Assembly: GCA_032622095.1 (NCBI GenBank)
Contig: CP136061.1
Location: 35,345,797 to 35,409,796, forward strand
Length of the DNA: 64,000 bases
Reading direction: 5' to 3'
Origin: Siphonodentalium dalli
Lineage: Eukaryota; Mollusca; Scaphopoda; Gadilida; Siphonodentaliidae
Shown here piece by piece: positions 47,243 through 58,546 of this stretch (positions are counted from its first letter, which is position 1; every line of letters starts with the position of its first letter). The position numbers were made by a program, and so were the translations under genes. The notes beneath the pieces were generated by a model that saw only the letters and a list, made by a program, of their open reading frames with translations, searched no databases and was not told where the DNA came from.

Positions 47243-49637
47243 ATGGTGGGGGAGGTAACTAAATGGTGGGGGAGGTAACTAAATGGTAGGGGGAGGTAAC
47301 TAAATGGTGGGGGGAGGTAACTAATGGTGGGGGGAGGTAACTAAATGGTGGGGGAGGTAACTAAATGGTAGGGGGAGGTAACTAAATGGTGGGGGAGGTA
47401 ACTAATGGTGGGGGGAGGTAACTAATGGTGGGGGGAGGTAACTAATGGTGGGGGGAGGTAACTAAATGGTGGGGGGAGGTAACTAATGGTGGGGGGAGGT
47501 AACTAAATGGTGGGGGGAGGTAACTAATAGTGGGGGGAGGTAACTAAATGTGGGGGAGGTAACTAAATGGTGGGGGGAGGTAACTAAATGGTGGGGGGAG
47601 GTAACTAATGGTGGGGGAGGTAACTAATTATTAAATGGTGGGGGGAGGTAACTAATTATTAAATGGTGGGGGGAGGTAACTAAATGGTGGGGGGAGGTAA
47701 CTAAATGGTGGGGGAGGTAACTAAATGGTGGAGGGAGGTAACTAATGGTGGAGGGAGGTAACTAATGGTGGGGGGAGGTAACTAATGGTGGGGGGAGGTA
47801 ACTAATGGTGGGGGGAGGTAACTAATGGTGGGGGGAGGTAACTAATTATTAAATGGTGGGGGGAGGTAACTAATTATTAAATGGTGGGGGGAGGTAACTA
47901 ATTATTAAATGGTGGGGGGAGGTAACTAAATGGTGGGGGAGGTAACTAAATGGTGGGGGAGGTAACTAATGGTGGGGGGAGGTAACTAAATGGTGGGGGG
48001 AGGTAACTAAATGGTGGGGGAGGTAACTAAATGGTGGGGGGAGGTAACTAATGGTGGGGGGAGGTAACTAATGGTGGGGGGAGGTAACTAAATGGTGGGG
48101 GAGGTAACTAATGGTGGGGGGAGGTAACTAAATGGTGGGGGGAGGTAACTAAATGGTGGGGGGAGGTAACTAAATGGTGGGGGAGGTAACTAATGGTGGG
48201 GGAGGTAACTAATGGTGGGGGGAGGTAACTAAATGGTGGGGGAGGTAACTAAATGGTGGGGGGAGGTAACTAAATGGTGGGGAGAGGTAACTAAATGGTG
48301 GGGGAGGTAACTAAATGGTGGGGGGAGGTAACTAAATGGTGGGGGAGGTAACTAAATGGTGGGGGAGGTAACTAAATGGTGGGGGAGGTAACTAAATGAT
48401 GGGGGGAGGTAACTAAATGATGGGGGGGGGGTAACTAAATGGTGGGGGGAGGTAACTAAATGGTGGGGGGAGGTAACTAAATGGTGGGGGGAGGTAACTA
48501 ATGGTGGGGGGAGGTAACTAAATGGTGGGTGGAGGTAACTAAATGGTGGGGGAGGTAACTAAATGGTGGGGGAGGTAACAAAATAGTGGGGGAGGTAACT
48601 AATGGTGGGGGGAGGTAACTAAATGGTGGGGGGAGGTAACTAATGGTGGGGGGGGGGGGGTAACTAAATGGTGGGGGGAGGTAACTAAATGGTGGGGGGA
48701 GGTAACTAAATGGTGGGGGGAGGTAACAAAATGGTGGGGGGAGGTAACAAAATGGTGGGGGAGGTAACTAATGGTGGGGGGAGGTAACTAAATGGTGGGG
48801 GGAGGTAACAAAATGGTGGGGGGGAGGTAACTAAATGGTGGGGAGAGGTAACTAATGGTGGGGGAGGTAACTAATGGTGGGGGGAGGTAACCAAATCGTG
48901 GGGGGGGTAACTAATGGTGGGGGAGGTAACTAATGGTGGGGGGAGGTAACTAAATGGTGGGGGGAGGTAACTAAATGGTGGGGGGAGGTAACTAAATGGT
49001 GGGGGGTAACTAAATGGTGGGGGAGGTAACAAAATGGTGGGGGGAGGTCACTAAATGATGGGGGGAGGTAACTAATGGTGGGGGATGTAACTAAATGGTG
49101 GGGGAGGTAACTAAATGGTGGGGGGGGGTAACTAATGGTGGGGGGAGGTAACTAATGGTGGGGGGAGGTAACTAAATGGTGGGGGAGGTAACTAAATGTT
49201 GGGGGGAGGTAACTAATGGTGGGGGAGGTAACTAATGGTGGGGGGAGGTAACTAAATGGTGGGGGGAGGTAACTAAATGGTGGGGGAGGTAACTAATGGT
49301 GGGGGGAGGTAACTAATGGTGGGGGAGGTAACTAAATGGTGGGGGGAGGTAACTAAATGGTGGGGGGAGGTAACTAAATGGTGGGGGGAGGTAACTAATG
49401 GTGGGGGAGGTAACTAAATGGTGGGGGAGGTAACTAAATGGTGGGGGGAGGTAACTAATGGTGGGGGAGGTAACTAATGGTGGGGGAGGTAACTAAATGA
49501 TGGGGGAGGTAACTAAATGGTGGGGGGAGGTAACTAATGGTGGGGGGAGTTAACTAATGGTGGGGGGAGGTAACTAATGGTGGGGGGAGGTAACTAAATG
49601 GTGGGGGGAGGTAACTAAATGGTGGGGGGAGGTAACT
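47243..49637. repeat. G-rich 18-21-bp minisatellite, roughly 120 copies
   Basis: The unit is (AA)ATGGTGGGGGGAGGTAACT with 4-7 G (up to 13 in one unit) and a present or absent AA; a TAATTATT insertion recurs in about five units. The plus strand has many G-runs able to form G-quadruplexes. The minus strand, which is the transcript strand of the host gene, reads as a C/T tract followed by CACCATTTAG or CACCATTAG in every unit. It lies in the intron between the 51956-52114 and 46888-46971 exons. Confidence 0.95.
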
Positions 49638-49899
49638 AATTTTATTATATGCTTGCCTATAAAATAGCGGAAAATTAGCGAAACGTATATCGTCGAATGT
49701 ATCTCCTATAGAAGCCACAGTGAAATACGACATTGTTATTTCACTGAAGATTTTGTTATTTTACTGTAGCTTTTTTAGAATTTGGGTCTACAAGTTGTAT
49801 CTTTCCAAGTATTGTTAAATTTGTTGTACTATCTATTAAAAGTGAAAATACTGGATAATTTAGGAACTTTAAGCATCAATAAGACACATATAATAAAAT

Positions 49900-50056
49900 A
49901 ATACCTACAGTGTTTTGTTTGAATACTGAAACATCTCATTCATGTCTAGAAAGAAATAAAAAAAATTCACTCGCGGCTTGCAGCCACTCGTGAATATTTG
50001 ATATTTCTTTCCAGACACAAATGAGATGTTTCAGGTATTCAAACAAAAACTGTAGA
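49900..50056. repeat. Imperfect fold-back repeat
   Basis: The arms are CTACAGTGTTTTGTTTGAAT/ACTGAAACATCTCATTCATG and TGAGATGTTTCAGGTATTCA/AACAAAAACTGTAG, around CACTCGCGGCTTGCAGCCAC. About 150 bp; possible MITE, no duplication found. Confidence 0.6.
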
Positions 50057-50550
50057 TATTCTCTCTTTCTTTTGGAAACTATACATGCAATCTTGTCACT
50101 TGACATGATTATAGGGGATTGATTTCCTGAAAAGTGAAAAAAAAAATCTGACATTTCTCAACCTCAAAAAGCAATCTTGTTTAAAAGTTCTTAGTGATCA
50201 TAATAGAAATGTCATATGCTGCCGCTACTGAGTCAGAAACATTATGGTTTACAAGCAGATATTCATAATCTCAACTTTCAGAAAATCTCTTGAGAAAGAA
50301 AGCTTAATGTTCATACAAAAGCTCCTTATCCATATGTTAGTAATAATTTACAACACTAAAACTATGTATCTGAAATATGCTTGATATATAATAAAATCAA
50401 ATTGCAAAGACATTCAAAATTGTTTTAAAAAAATGAGCATAACAGGTTAAAGTGGCACAATCTCAAGCCTAAAATTAAAAATAATAATTGCCTGCTTTTA
50501 TCAGTGTTGTGGGGCACGATAGGTCAATAAATACATGATATACATTTCCT

Positions 50551-50760
50551 TTAACCCTTTCTATAGTAACACATCATTGATGAGTAGTTGCTCAACGTAT
50601 TATCCAAACATTTCCCTCAATAAACAGGGCCCCTTCTGCACTTTTAATTAACTGTCGTCTGCATTATCACCAAAACATCCCTCCCAATGACTAATAGATC
50701 ATTCCAATATATACATTTATAACTAAATGGGAGAATCCATTCAGTATAGGACAGGGTTAA
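50551..50760. mobile_element. Family D TTAA MITE, deleted form
   Basis: TTAACCCTTTCTATAGTAAC to GTATAGGACAGGGTTAA. Confidence 0.72.
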
Positions 50761-50787
50761 TGCAGACTTTATGTGCACAAGAAAGAC

Positions 50788-51035
50788 TTAACCCTTTCTA
50801 TATTAAATACTCATTGACGAGTAGTTCACTTAGGAAATGTTCAGATAATAATTTCCACAAACGTTTGTTGAACTTATTATCTAAATATTTTTCTCCAATA
50901 CATAGAACTCCTTCTGCACTTATTATCTGTCATCCGCTTAATTTTCCTGAAAACCTCTGCAGATGAATAATAGACCATTCCAGTGTGTACTGTTATAACT
51001 GAGTGGGAGAATCCATTTACTATAGAAAGTGTTAA
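50788..51035. mobile_element. Family D TTAA MITE
   Basis: TTAACCCTTTCTATATTAAA to TACTATAGAAAGTGTTAA, with the AAATGTTCAGATAATAAT inner arms. Only ~28 bp from the preceding D copy and in the same orientation. Confidence 0.8.
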
Positions 51036-51955
51036 TGAAGGGATCGAAATTATTGCCTCAAAACTCATCTCATTTTCTTTGTAGGTTGTAACAATATGAC
51101 TGTTCCTTTAGTTTTTTTTTCCTGATACACTAGAATTAAAAAGCATTGCTTGGAGGTGTGAAAACAGATGATATATTTTGATATCTTTGATCATATTGAT
51201 CCCCAGAAAGTGAAAAAAAACGCGAGATTACTTGGTTTAATATCACACTCACAATCTCACTACATGGGTTAATTTCAAACGTATATACAAATGTTTCAAA
51301 TTCTTATGAGTTAGTTCAAAAGCAAATTTGTGTGCATAAAATAAAACATAAAAACATTGAGTGTCTCAATATCAAAAAGCTGCTCATCAAAGTGGATAAA
51401 AATGAGTTAAAATGCACCCATGATACAAAAGAGTTTAAATGCACCCATGGTATTCATGTGTCTGACTTTGTGAGTACATTATATTCTATATTACACAATT
51501 AAGATACCCAAACTAAAACGGTCTAAATTTCTCTAAGTCAAGAAATATTTCAGTGAAAACTTATTTTTTTCTGTCGTTCATATACATGTTGCACATCAGC
51601 ATATTGATTACACAATGAAGGTACCCATAATGTGTGACAGACACATGAACAGACAGAAGGATGGATGGATGTAGGTAATTTCTATCATCCCCTGTGACAT
51701 ATTCATGAATGCCTGCTAAGAGTAATGAAAATTACATAGAGCGGAAACAGTAATTTTTGACATCTCAAAAAAGGTACTATATTATTTTGACCATTCAGAT
51801 TATGGTGTTATCAAAGCAAATTCCAAATGCAGAAAATTAAATCCACAACAGTTTCTGTCAGGGCTTATTGAAGCTTTGCACCACCCTAAAAATGTTAATA
51901 ATTATACAAAAAAGAAAACAAACAACATCACATCTACAGAGAAAGTTATTTGTAC
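51036..51955. other. Intron, nothing recognised except a short GGATGGATG run
   Basis: AT-rich intron downstream of the 51956-52114 exon in transcript direction. A degenerate TACACAATGAAGGTACCC block at 51610 resembles the unit at 23750. Confidence 0.5.
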
Positions 51956-52114
51956 AGAGGACTGATCCTCGGCGGCTTGTCTCAGCTCAGCTTGTATCGA
52001 GATGACGCTCCTGTCATCATCGAGTTCTATCTCGCTCATTTCATCCGCCTCATCCTGCCACCCCATATCTTGAATAATGGAATAATCTGCATGTCCGTCT
52101 AGAGACTCATCTGT
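51956..52114 (-). CDS. 159-nt acidic exon with MGWQDEADE motif
   Basis: The acceptor is TTACTTATTGAAG (unusual AAG ending but a good tract) and the donor TCCTCT/GTACAA (weak at +3 to +6). It has 53 codons, phase 0-0. It contains the Trp motif MGWQDEADEMSEIELDDD and then a helical, Ala/Gln/Glu-rich stretch ISIQAELRQAAEDQSS. It joins the next exon to make QSSISDWESP. Confidence 0.75.
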
Positions 52115-52407
52115 CTTCAATAAGTAACGGCACAGGAGTTAAAGCGAATCTCACATATAAAATACCTCCACAAAATCAGTTCTAATTAAAAATTGATCAT
52201 GTATGACATAAGTTATCTCCAACTACTTTGCAGGTACATGGAAATGTGATACACGGAAGTCAATTTTGAACCCCGAGTGCCGAGGCGGAAGAGATTGGTT
52301 CAAAATGAGATATCCAGGCATCAAATTTCCATGTAACCATTTTGTCGGAGATTTATCACCACAATGATAAGATCAGAAATTTGAATTCAAGTGTGTGATG
52401 TCGTTTC

Positions 52408-54543
52408 CTTTCATGATGGTGGGCTGCACTGGTGCAGCATTAACGATCGGGTGCCAGTGCATTATCTATTATATATTTTGGAAGATATGTCTGTGTATGT
52501 GTGTGTGTGTCTGTGTGTTCGCGATGAACTTGAAAACGGCCGACCCGATTTCGATGAAACTTCGTATGTGAGGGTACTATTGGTCGGGTAGTGGCATAGG
52601 CATATTAATTTTCAGATCCGAGGTCAACTTTTCACGTGCCGAGGTCAAATCTGTTTTTACGCTGTGTTAAGGGACTTTCATTTGAGTTCGGTGCTTACAA
52701 ATCGATTCGAAACAGCGCGAATAATAAAATGCCAGTCATAATAACGACACTGTGAGAATCTGTCGTGTTTCCTCTTTCCAACGATATATAATGCGTATGT
52801 ATCCGTTTTAGTTATCTGCCTCAATTATCAAGAAGAAGTGGTACTATCTTCCATCAGGATAAAAACAATGCGTAACCTCTATGACGTCGTTAGAGGTCAT
52901 AACGTTAGATCACGTTAACACTTAACCGGCCGATGCATTTGACTGCTTCAGACGTCTTGGCGATATCTCGGGCACCGATGGTAATTTATCTTTACGTTGA
53001 AACTTGATAATTAATGAACGTGTGTATATGAGGCGCGTTTATATACTTGAGTGGAAATCAAATCGGGTTAAACTGGCGGATTTTTACGGACGAAATTTGA
53101 TGCATAGGGTATCTCGGTATCCGCTGGGCCGATTTCCCGGTATCCGCTGGGCCGATTTCCACTATTTTTGGGGTGTTGGTGTTTGACCCCACCTGACCTT
53201 GACCTTCAAAATGGTCAATTCAAGGTCAAAGCCCAGACGAAGTCGGGTCACCTTCTAGTCTATTATATATTTTGGAAGATCTGTCTGTGTGTCTGTCTGT
53301 GTGTTCGCGATGAACTCGAAAACGGCAGAGCCGATTTCGATGAAACTTGGTATGTGGGGGTATTTTCGGCTGGGGGGTGGCATGGGCCTATTTATTTGTC
53401 CGTGCGACGTGACCTTGACCTTGAAATAGGGTCATTTCAAGGTCAAACGCCCGAATATCACGGGATTTCGATGAAACTTGGTATGTGGGGATACTTTCGT
53501 CCACTGAGTGTTTTGGACAGGTCAAATCGTGACCGCGGCTTGACCTTCAAAATGATCAATTCAAGGTCAAATCGGGTAAAACCGGATGGATTTCGACGGG
53601 CACGTTTGTCAGGTACTTTTGTCCGGGCAGTGTTTTGGACTGGTCAAATCGTGACCCCTCTTGACCTTGACCTTCAAAATGGACAATTCAAGGTCAAAGC
53701 CCGGACGAAGTCGGGTCACCTTCTAGTCTATTATATATTTTGGAAGATCTGTCTGTGTGTGTGTGTGTTCGCGATGAACTCGAAAACGGCCGAGCCGATT
53801 TCGATGAAACTTGGTATGTGGGGGTATTTTCGGCCGAGGGGTGGCATGGGCCTATTAATTTGTCCGTGCGACATGACCTTGACATCGGGTAATTTCAGGG
53901 TCAAACGCCCGAATATCACGGGATTTCGATGAAACTTGGTTTGTGGTGGTACTTTCGGTCGGGGAGTCTCATAAGCATATTTATTTGCCCGTGCGACGTG
54001 ACCTTGACCTTGAAATCTGGTCAATTCAAGGTCAAATCGCCAATTTTGATGAGATTTCGACGAAATTTTATACATATGGTTACTTTTGTCCACTGAGTGT
54101 TTTGGACGGGTCAAATCGTGACCCCGAACTGACCTTGACCTTCAAAATGATCAATTCAAGGTCAAATCGGGTAAAAAACGGATGGATTTCGACGGGTACT
54201 TTTGTCCGGGCAGTGTTTTGGACGGGCCAAATCGTGACCCCACCTGACCTTCACCTTCAAAATGGACAATTCAAGGTCAAAGCCCGGACGAAGTCGGGTC
54301 ACCTTCTAGTCTTATATATAAAGAGTCTGCCATAGGGAGCCTCGCATATATAAGAGAATGCTCTGGCTTACAAATCAAGGTAAATATTGTTATGTCAATG
54401 TATTCTCTTATATATGTAAGGCTCCCTATGGGAGATTTGCATAATTAAGAGAATGCATTGGCACATGGTCTTCACAAAATTTCAGGCACTGCCACAAGAT
54501 CTTTAATGCTGCACCAGAGCAGCTCCCGATATGAAAAGGTTAA
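52408..54543. mobile_element. Family E MITE carrying a Helitron insertion
   Basis: The left part is CTTTCATGATGGTGGGCTGC, ACTGGTGCAGCATTA up to GTGCCAGTGCATTA; the right part resumes TCTTATATATAAAGAGTCTG and continues with two palindromes to TTTAATGCTGCACCAGAGCA. Without the insert the E sequence is continuous. Confidence 0.8.
52465..54309 (+). mobile_element. Three head-to-tail non-autonomous Helitron units
   Basis: Units are 52465-53258, 53259-53726 and 53727-54309. Each starts TCTATTATATATTTTGGAAG and ends CCTTCTAG with the CCCGGACGAAGTCGGG-type hairpin just before. Flanking bases are A and T. Unit 1 matches the long first unit at 19309; units 2 and 3 are shorter internal-deletion forms. 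The interior is full of short AAGGTCA/TGACCTT inverted motifs. No Rep/helicase gene. Confidence 0.88.
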
Positions 54544-54744
54544 TACTGGACATCTAGAACCCTGAATACATGATTAAATTAATTCCAGTTAAGTATAATC
54601 AGAATAAAATTGAACAAAGCAAATTACTATTACTAAGATATAGTGAAACAGAAGACTAAAACAAATACATTTAATTACATGCAGTTAAGGAAGAATAACA
54701 AATAGATAGACAAGAATAACTAATAGGATATTAACACCAAACTG

Positions 54745-55834
54745 TTACCCCTTTCATGACAGCAGCTTTCTGAAATTTGTCAAAAACCCTGTGCCAATGC
54801 ATTCTATGATATATGCGAGTCTCCCATAGGGGGTCTCGCATATATACAAATGTGCGGTCACAGTATTCAAATCGCTAAATCATACGGTTCCTGTGTACAT
54901 TTCTGACATGTTTGTTCTGAAAAGCGGGGGTGAGACTCGATCATGTACCAGTGGCAAAGATATCCGCAGAGCGACCAGGAAGCCTAACATCAACTACGGA
55001 ATTAGGTGCTTCCAAGAGACTTCCATCAACAACTGGAATAGACTTCCAATGGACATCCGGAATTGTGCTACTTTCCCCAAATTCAAGTCAAAACTTAAGA
55101 CTCACTTGTTCGAGATATGCTTCAATCTGCCAAAAAAAAGGTGTTCTTCGATAGCTGTTTACCAGAGTCTGTTATGTGCGTGCGAGTCTAGACCGTTTAA
55201 CCCATATATTAACTTTTACTTTCACCATATAATTTTAGTTGTGATTCAATCGTATATCTTCGTGTATTTTAAATGGTCTAGCTGTTATTATTGCCTTACT
55301 GCGGTTGATTATTAGGTTAAGTTGGTATTATCTAGTTAGGTTGTTTATATATAATTTTATCCATTCGAGCATTATTATTTTAGGATGTGTGCCATGTTTG
55401 TATTGTAAGCGCATTGAAACTAATTTATTGTATAATGCGTTCTAAATGTATCTATAATAATAATAATAATAATAATAATATAAGAGAATGCATTTGCCTA
55501 ACAATATGTAACTTGACATTGTAAGCCAGGCATTCTCTTATATATGCCAGGCTCCCTATGGGAGACTCACATATATAAGAGAATGCACTGGCTTACAATG
55601 TCAAGTTAAATATTGTTAGGCAAATGCATTCTCTTATATATGCGAGTCTCCCATAGGGTGTCTCGCATATATAAGAGAATGCATTTGCCTAACAATATTT
55701 ACCTTGACCTTGTAATACAGTGCATTCTCTTATATATGTCAGGCTCCCTATGGGAGAATCGCATATATAAGAGAATGCACTTGCACAAGATCTTTAATGC
55801 TGCACCAGCAGAGCTCCCATCATGAAAGGGTTAA
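54745..55834. mobile_element. Family E TTAA MITE carrying a LINE insertion
   Basis: It runs from TTACCCCTTTCATGACAGCA to CATCATGAAAGGGTTAA. Left and right halves of one palindrome (TCTCGCATATATA / ATATAAGAGAATGC) are separated by the LINE fragment. Two more palindromes follow. Confidence 0.8.
54850..55478 (+). mobile_element. 5'-truncated non-LTR retrotransposon (CR1/L2-like), 3' end with (AAT)n tail
   Basis: The frame at 54893-55315 encodes the typical LINE reverse-transcriptase C-terminus: NYGIRCFQETSINNWNRLPM, DIRNCATFPKFKSKLKTHLF. It then has a 3'UTR and an AATAATAATAAT tail. The probable 5-bp duplication is ATATA (left CATATATA/C, right AATATA/AG). The frame closes at TAG before the UTR. 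Typical of abortive target-primed insertion. The RT catalytic domain is absent. Confidence 0.82.
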
Positions 55835-56398
55835 AACTGGAGATGAGGAACCCTGAATATATTATTAAATTAATTCCAGTTCAGTATCAACAGAATAAAA
55901 ATTGCACATAGCATATTACTAATACTAAGAAATGGTGAAAGATTAAAACAAACACATATAATTACAAGCAGTGAAGGAAAAATAGGAGCAATCAGATAGG
56001 CAAGAATAACTGAAATCGTTAATAAGGACTGTGTTATACATCACATCTTCTAAGATAAATAAACCTCCTACCATTAAATTAAACTAAGCTATGGTTATGT
56101 ACCACTAAAGGTTTGCATATATCACTTGTTCTATGAAATACAAAGATTCTATCAAATAAAAAGCCACAAAGATGTACCATAGCAGGGACCAGCCTAGAGG
56201 TTTCAAATGAGAAGAAATCACTCCTCCCTAGACCAGTACACAGGGACCAGCCTAGAGGGTTCACAATAAAAAGAAATCACTCCTGGAAGAACAGAAGTTT
56301 AATTTCTCCCTTGACCAAAAGTTGCGGAAGTGAAGCATTTTCGGGAGATGATATCTCCCATGTTTACCTCTAGGCTGGTCCCTCACCATAAAACTTAC

Positions 56399-56467
56399 CA
56401 GTTTTCCTTCTTGAGACTGATCAGGAATAACTGGATCCTCTAAATCACTGTCCCACGACTCAGACTC
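56399..56467 (-). CDS. 69-nt exon with ESWDSD motif
   Basis: The acceptor is AATTTGATACAG and the donor AAACTG/GTAAGT. It has 23 codons, phase 0-0. The start is ESESWDSDLEDPVIPDQSQE, with one tryptophan in the same Ser-Trp-Asp-Ser context as the large exon. Confidence 0.78.
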
Positions 56468-56798
56468 CTGTATCAAATTCTAATTATGTAAACTTCATTT
56501 TGACTATGTCCGGCAAATTTTTAATTCTTTTGAGTTAACACCATGACAAAACATAATCAGTGCCAATGTGTACATATGGTTATAAGATGTGCATGCTAAT
56601 AGTAAAAACAATATCAAATATTCATGCATAAAACCTCATTTAAAAGTTGCAAAAACCAAACAAATGAAAAAATTTAACAGGAAAAAAACTTGGATAAAGT
56701 TATATTCCACAAATAACAATGTCAGACCATTTGCATCCATAGTCAGAGTATGGACGACATTAAAATAAATATCCAATTTTAAATCTATTAAATTGTCA

Positions 56799-57198
56799 TT
56801 AACCCTTTACCCAACAAACCGGCCAAAACCAGCCAAATAAAGCTTCAACAGCCTAAAATATCTTCGGTCTGTCTCAATAGAACCATACACATATGGATAT
56901 CATTGGAACCGGCTCCTTGACCACATTGTGATAGTTACAGTTATGCCATGTGCCAATGCATTCTCTTATATATGCGAGTCGACCATAGGTCGCCTCGCAT
57001 ATATAAGAGAATGCATTGGCCTAAAAAAAATCTTTTTTTAACACTTTTTACCATTTTTTCTTACATTCTTTAACAATTTTATAATTTTTAATGTGTTAAG
57101 CCAATGCATTCTCTTATATATGCGAGGCGACCTATGGTCGACTCGCATATATAAGAGAATGCATTGGCACAGGGCCCTTCTGTTGGGTAAAGGGTTAA
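56799..57198. mobile_element. Family C TTAA MITE (400 bp)
   Basis: It runs from TTAACCCTTTACCCAACAAA to TGTTGGGTAAAGGGTTAA with two opposed palindromes. Very similar to the 22290 copy, which suggests recent activity of C. Confidence 0.87.
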
Positions 57199-57461
57199 AT
57201 TGACAAAATGAGAGAGAGCTCAAAATGTTATCTGTATTCTGTCCATTTCAATCATGTGTTGCTAGTTTCCTCCATACAATATGTATACAAGTTGGTGTTG
57301 GTTATGTGACGTTAGTCACTTCACATAACCAACAAGTCTCCACAATTTGAGTTCCATAGCATGGATGAATTTTTTAATATAAATATAGTCATTGAAGGTT
57401 GAAACAATATCTTTCTCATTTTATGAATAATGATGACAAGCAATATATCCATGGTACTCAC

Positions 57462-57509
57462 CTCATCAGAATCGGGTGCTTTCTTGGTGGGTTCCTGTGT
57501 CTGAGGAGG
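57462..57509 (-). CDS. 48-nt exon, PPQTQEPTKKAPDSDE
   Basis: The acceptor is TTTTCATTTTTAG and the donor GATGAG/GTGAGT. It has sixteen codons in phase 0-0 and a Pro/acidic composition like its neighbours. Like several exons here it is a symmetrical, frame-neutral unit. Confidence 0.68.
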
Positions 57510-57654
57510 CTAAAAATGAAAAGCAAATATTAATGACGAGTAGGTACATGTTTTGGGGTGATATGACATATAACAGACAACTAGAAGCAAAACAATATAA
57601 ATTCTATAATATTCCATTTCCATGTTGTATGGTGCAAGAATTTTCAAACTACAG

Positions 57655-58115
57655 ATCTGACAGTCCCAATGGGACCTAGGATACCACCCATAGTGCATAT
57701 GATATAAACTAGAGGTGTGACTTTCCCAATGGACCCAACGATACCACCCTTAGTGCACATGATATAAACTGGAGGTGTGACAGCCCCAATGGGACCTAGG
57801 ATGCCACCCTTAGTGCACATGATATAACTTGAGGTGTGACCGTCCCAATGGGACCTAGGATACCACCCTTAGTGCACATGATATAACTTGAGGTGTGACC
57901 GTCCCAATGGTACTAAGGATACCACCCTTAGTGCACATGATATAACTTGAGGTGTGACCGTCCCAATGGTACTAAGGATACCACCCGTAGTGCACATGAT
58001 ATAACTAGAGGTGTGACCGTCAAATTAGGACTAAGGACACCCACCCAGTGCACAACATATAACTTGAGGTGTGACTGTCCGAACGGGACTGAGGATACCA
58101 CACGTAGTGCCAGAG
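57655..58115. repeat. ~60-bp tandem array, seven to eight copies
   Basis: The unit contains AGGTGTGACCGTCCCAATGG, GACCTAGGATACCACCCTTA and GTGCACATGATATAACTTG. The outer copies are more diverged. It starts ~145 bp upstream, in transcript direction, of the 57462-57509 exon. Confidence 0.9.
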
Positions 58116-58202
58116 ATCAATGTGCAGTGATGTGTCTGTAAATGTTAAGGACGTGTAATGAACACGGAATTTAGTTCTCATTGTATTAGACTACAGTAAG
58201 TG

Positions 58203-58468
58203 TTAACTATTCCATGACTGGAGCTTCCTGAAATTTTGCGAAAACCCTGTGCCAATGCATTCTCTTATATATGCGAGTTTCCCATAATAGGGAACCTCAC
58301 ATATATAAGAGAATGCATTAGCATAACAATATTTACCTTGAACTTGTAAGCCAGTGCATTCCCTTATATATGCGAGGCTCCCTATGGGAGACTCACATAT
58401 ATTTGAGAATGCATTGGCACAGGGTTTTTAGTGCTGCACCAGCACAACTCCAGTCATGAACGGGTTAA
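58203..58468. mobile_element. Family E TTAA MITE (266 bp), complete
   Basis: It runs from TTAACTATTCCATGACTGGA to CCAGTCATGAACGGGTTAA with two palindromes. The closest copy to a full E unit, with TTAA at both edges. Its right end is only 46 bp from the donor side of the 58514-58546 exon. Confidence 0.85.
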
Positions 58469-58513
58469 AATGCAGAAGTTATTTTATTAGGAGAATGAAG
58501 AGAAATGTCTTAC

Positions 58514-58546
58514 CTGGTCAATATTGATGTCTGCTTCTTGACTCGG
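58514..58546 (-). CDS. 33-nt exon, PSQEADINIDQ
   Basis: The acceptor is TTGTTTTTTAAG and the donor GACCAG/GTAAGA. It has eleven codons, phase 0 on both sides, and encodes PSQEADINIDQ. A strong donor, a clear pyrimidine tract and matching phase support it despite its length. It can be skipped without a frame change, so it may be a cassette exon. Confidence 0.65.

Noticed and set aside
53168-53932. 254-residue plus-strand frame, the longest in the window
   Set aside because: It runs across Helitron units and their tandem junction. It repeats its own segments, lacks any Helitron Rep/helicase motif and changes with unit deletions.
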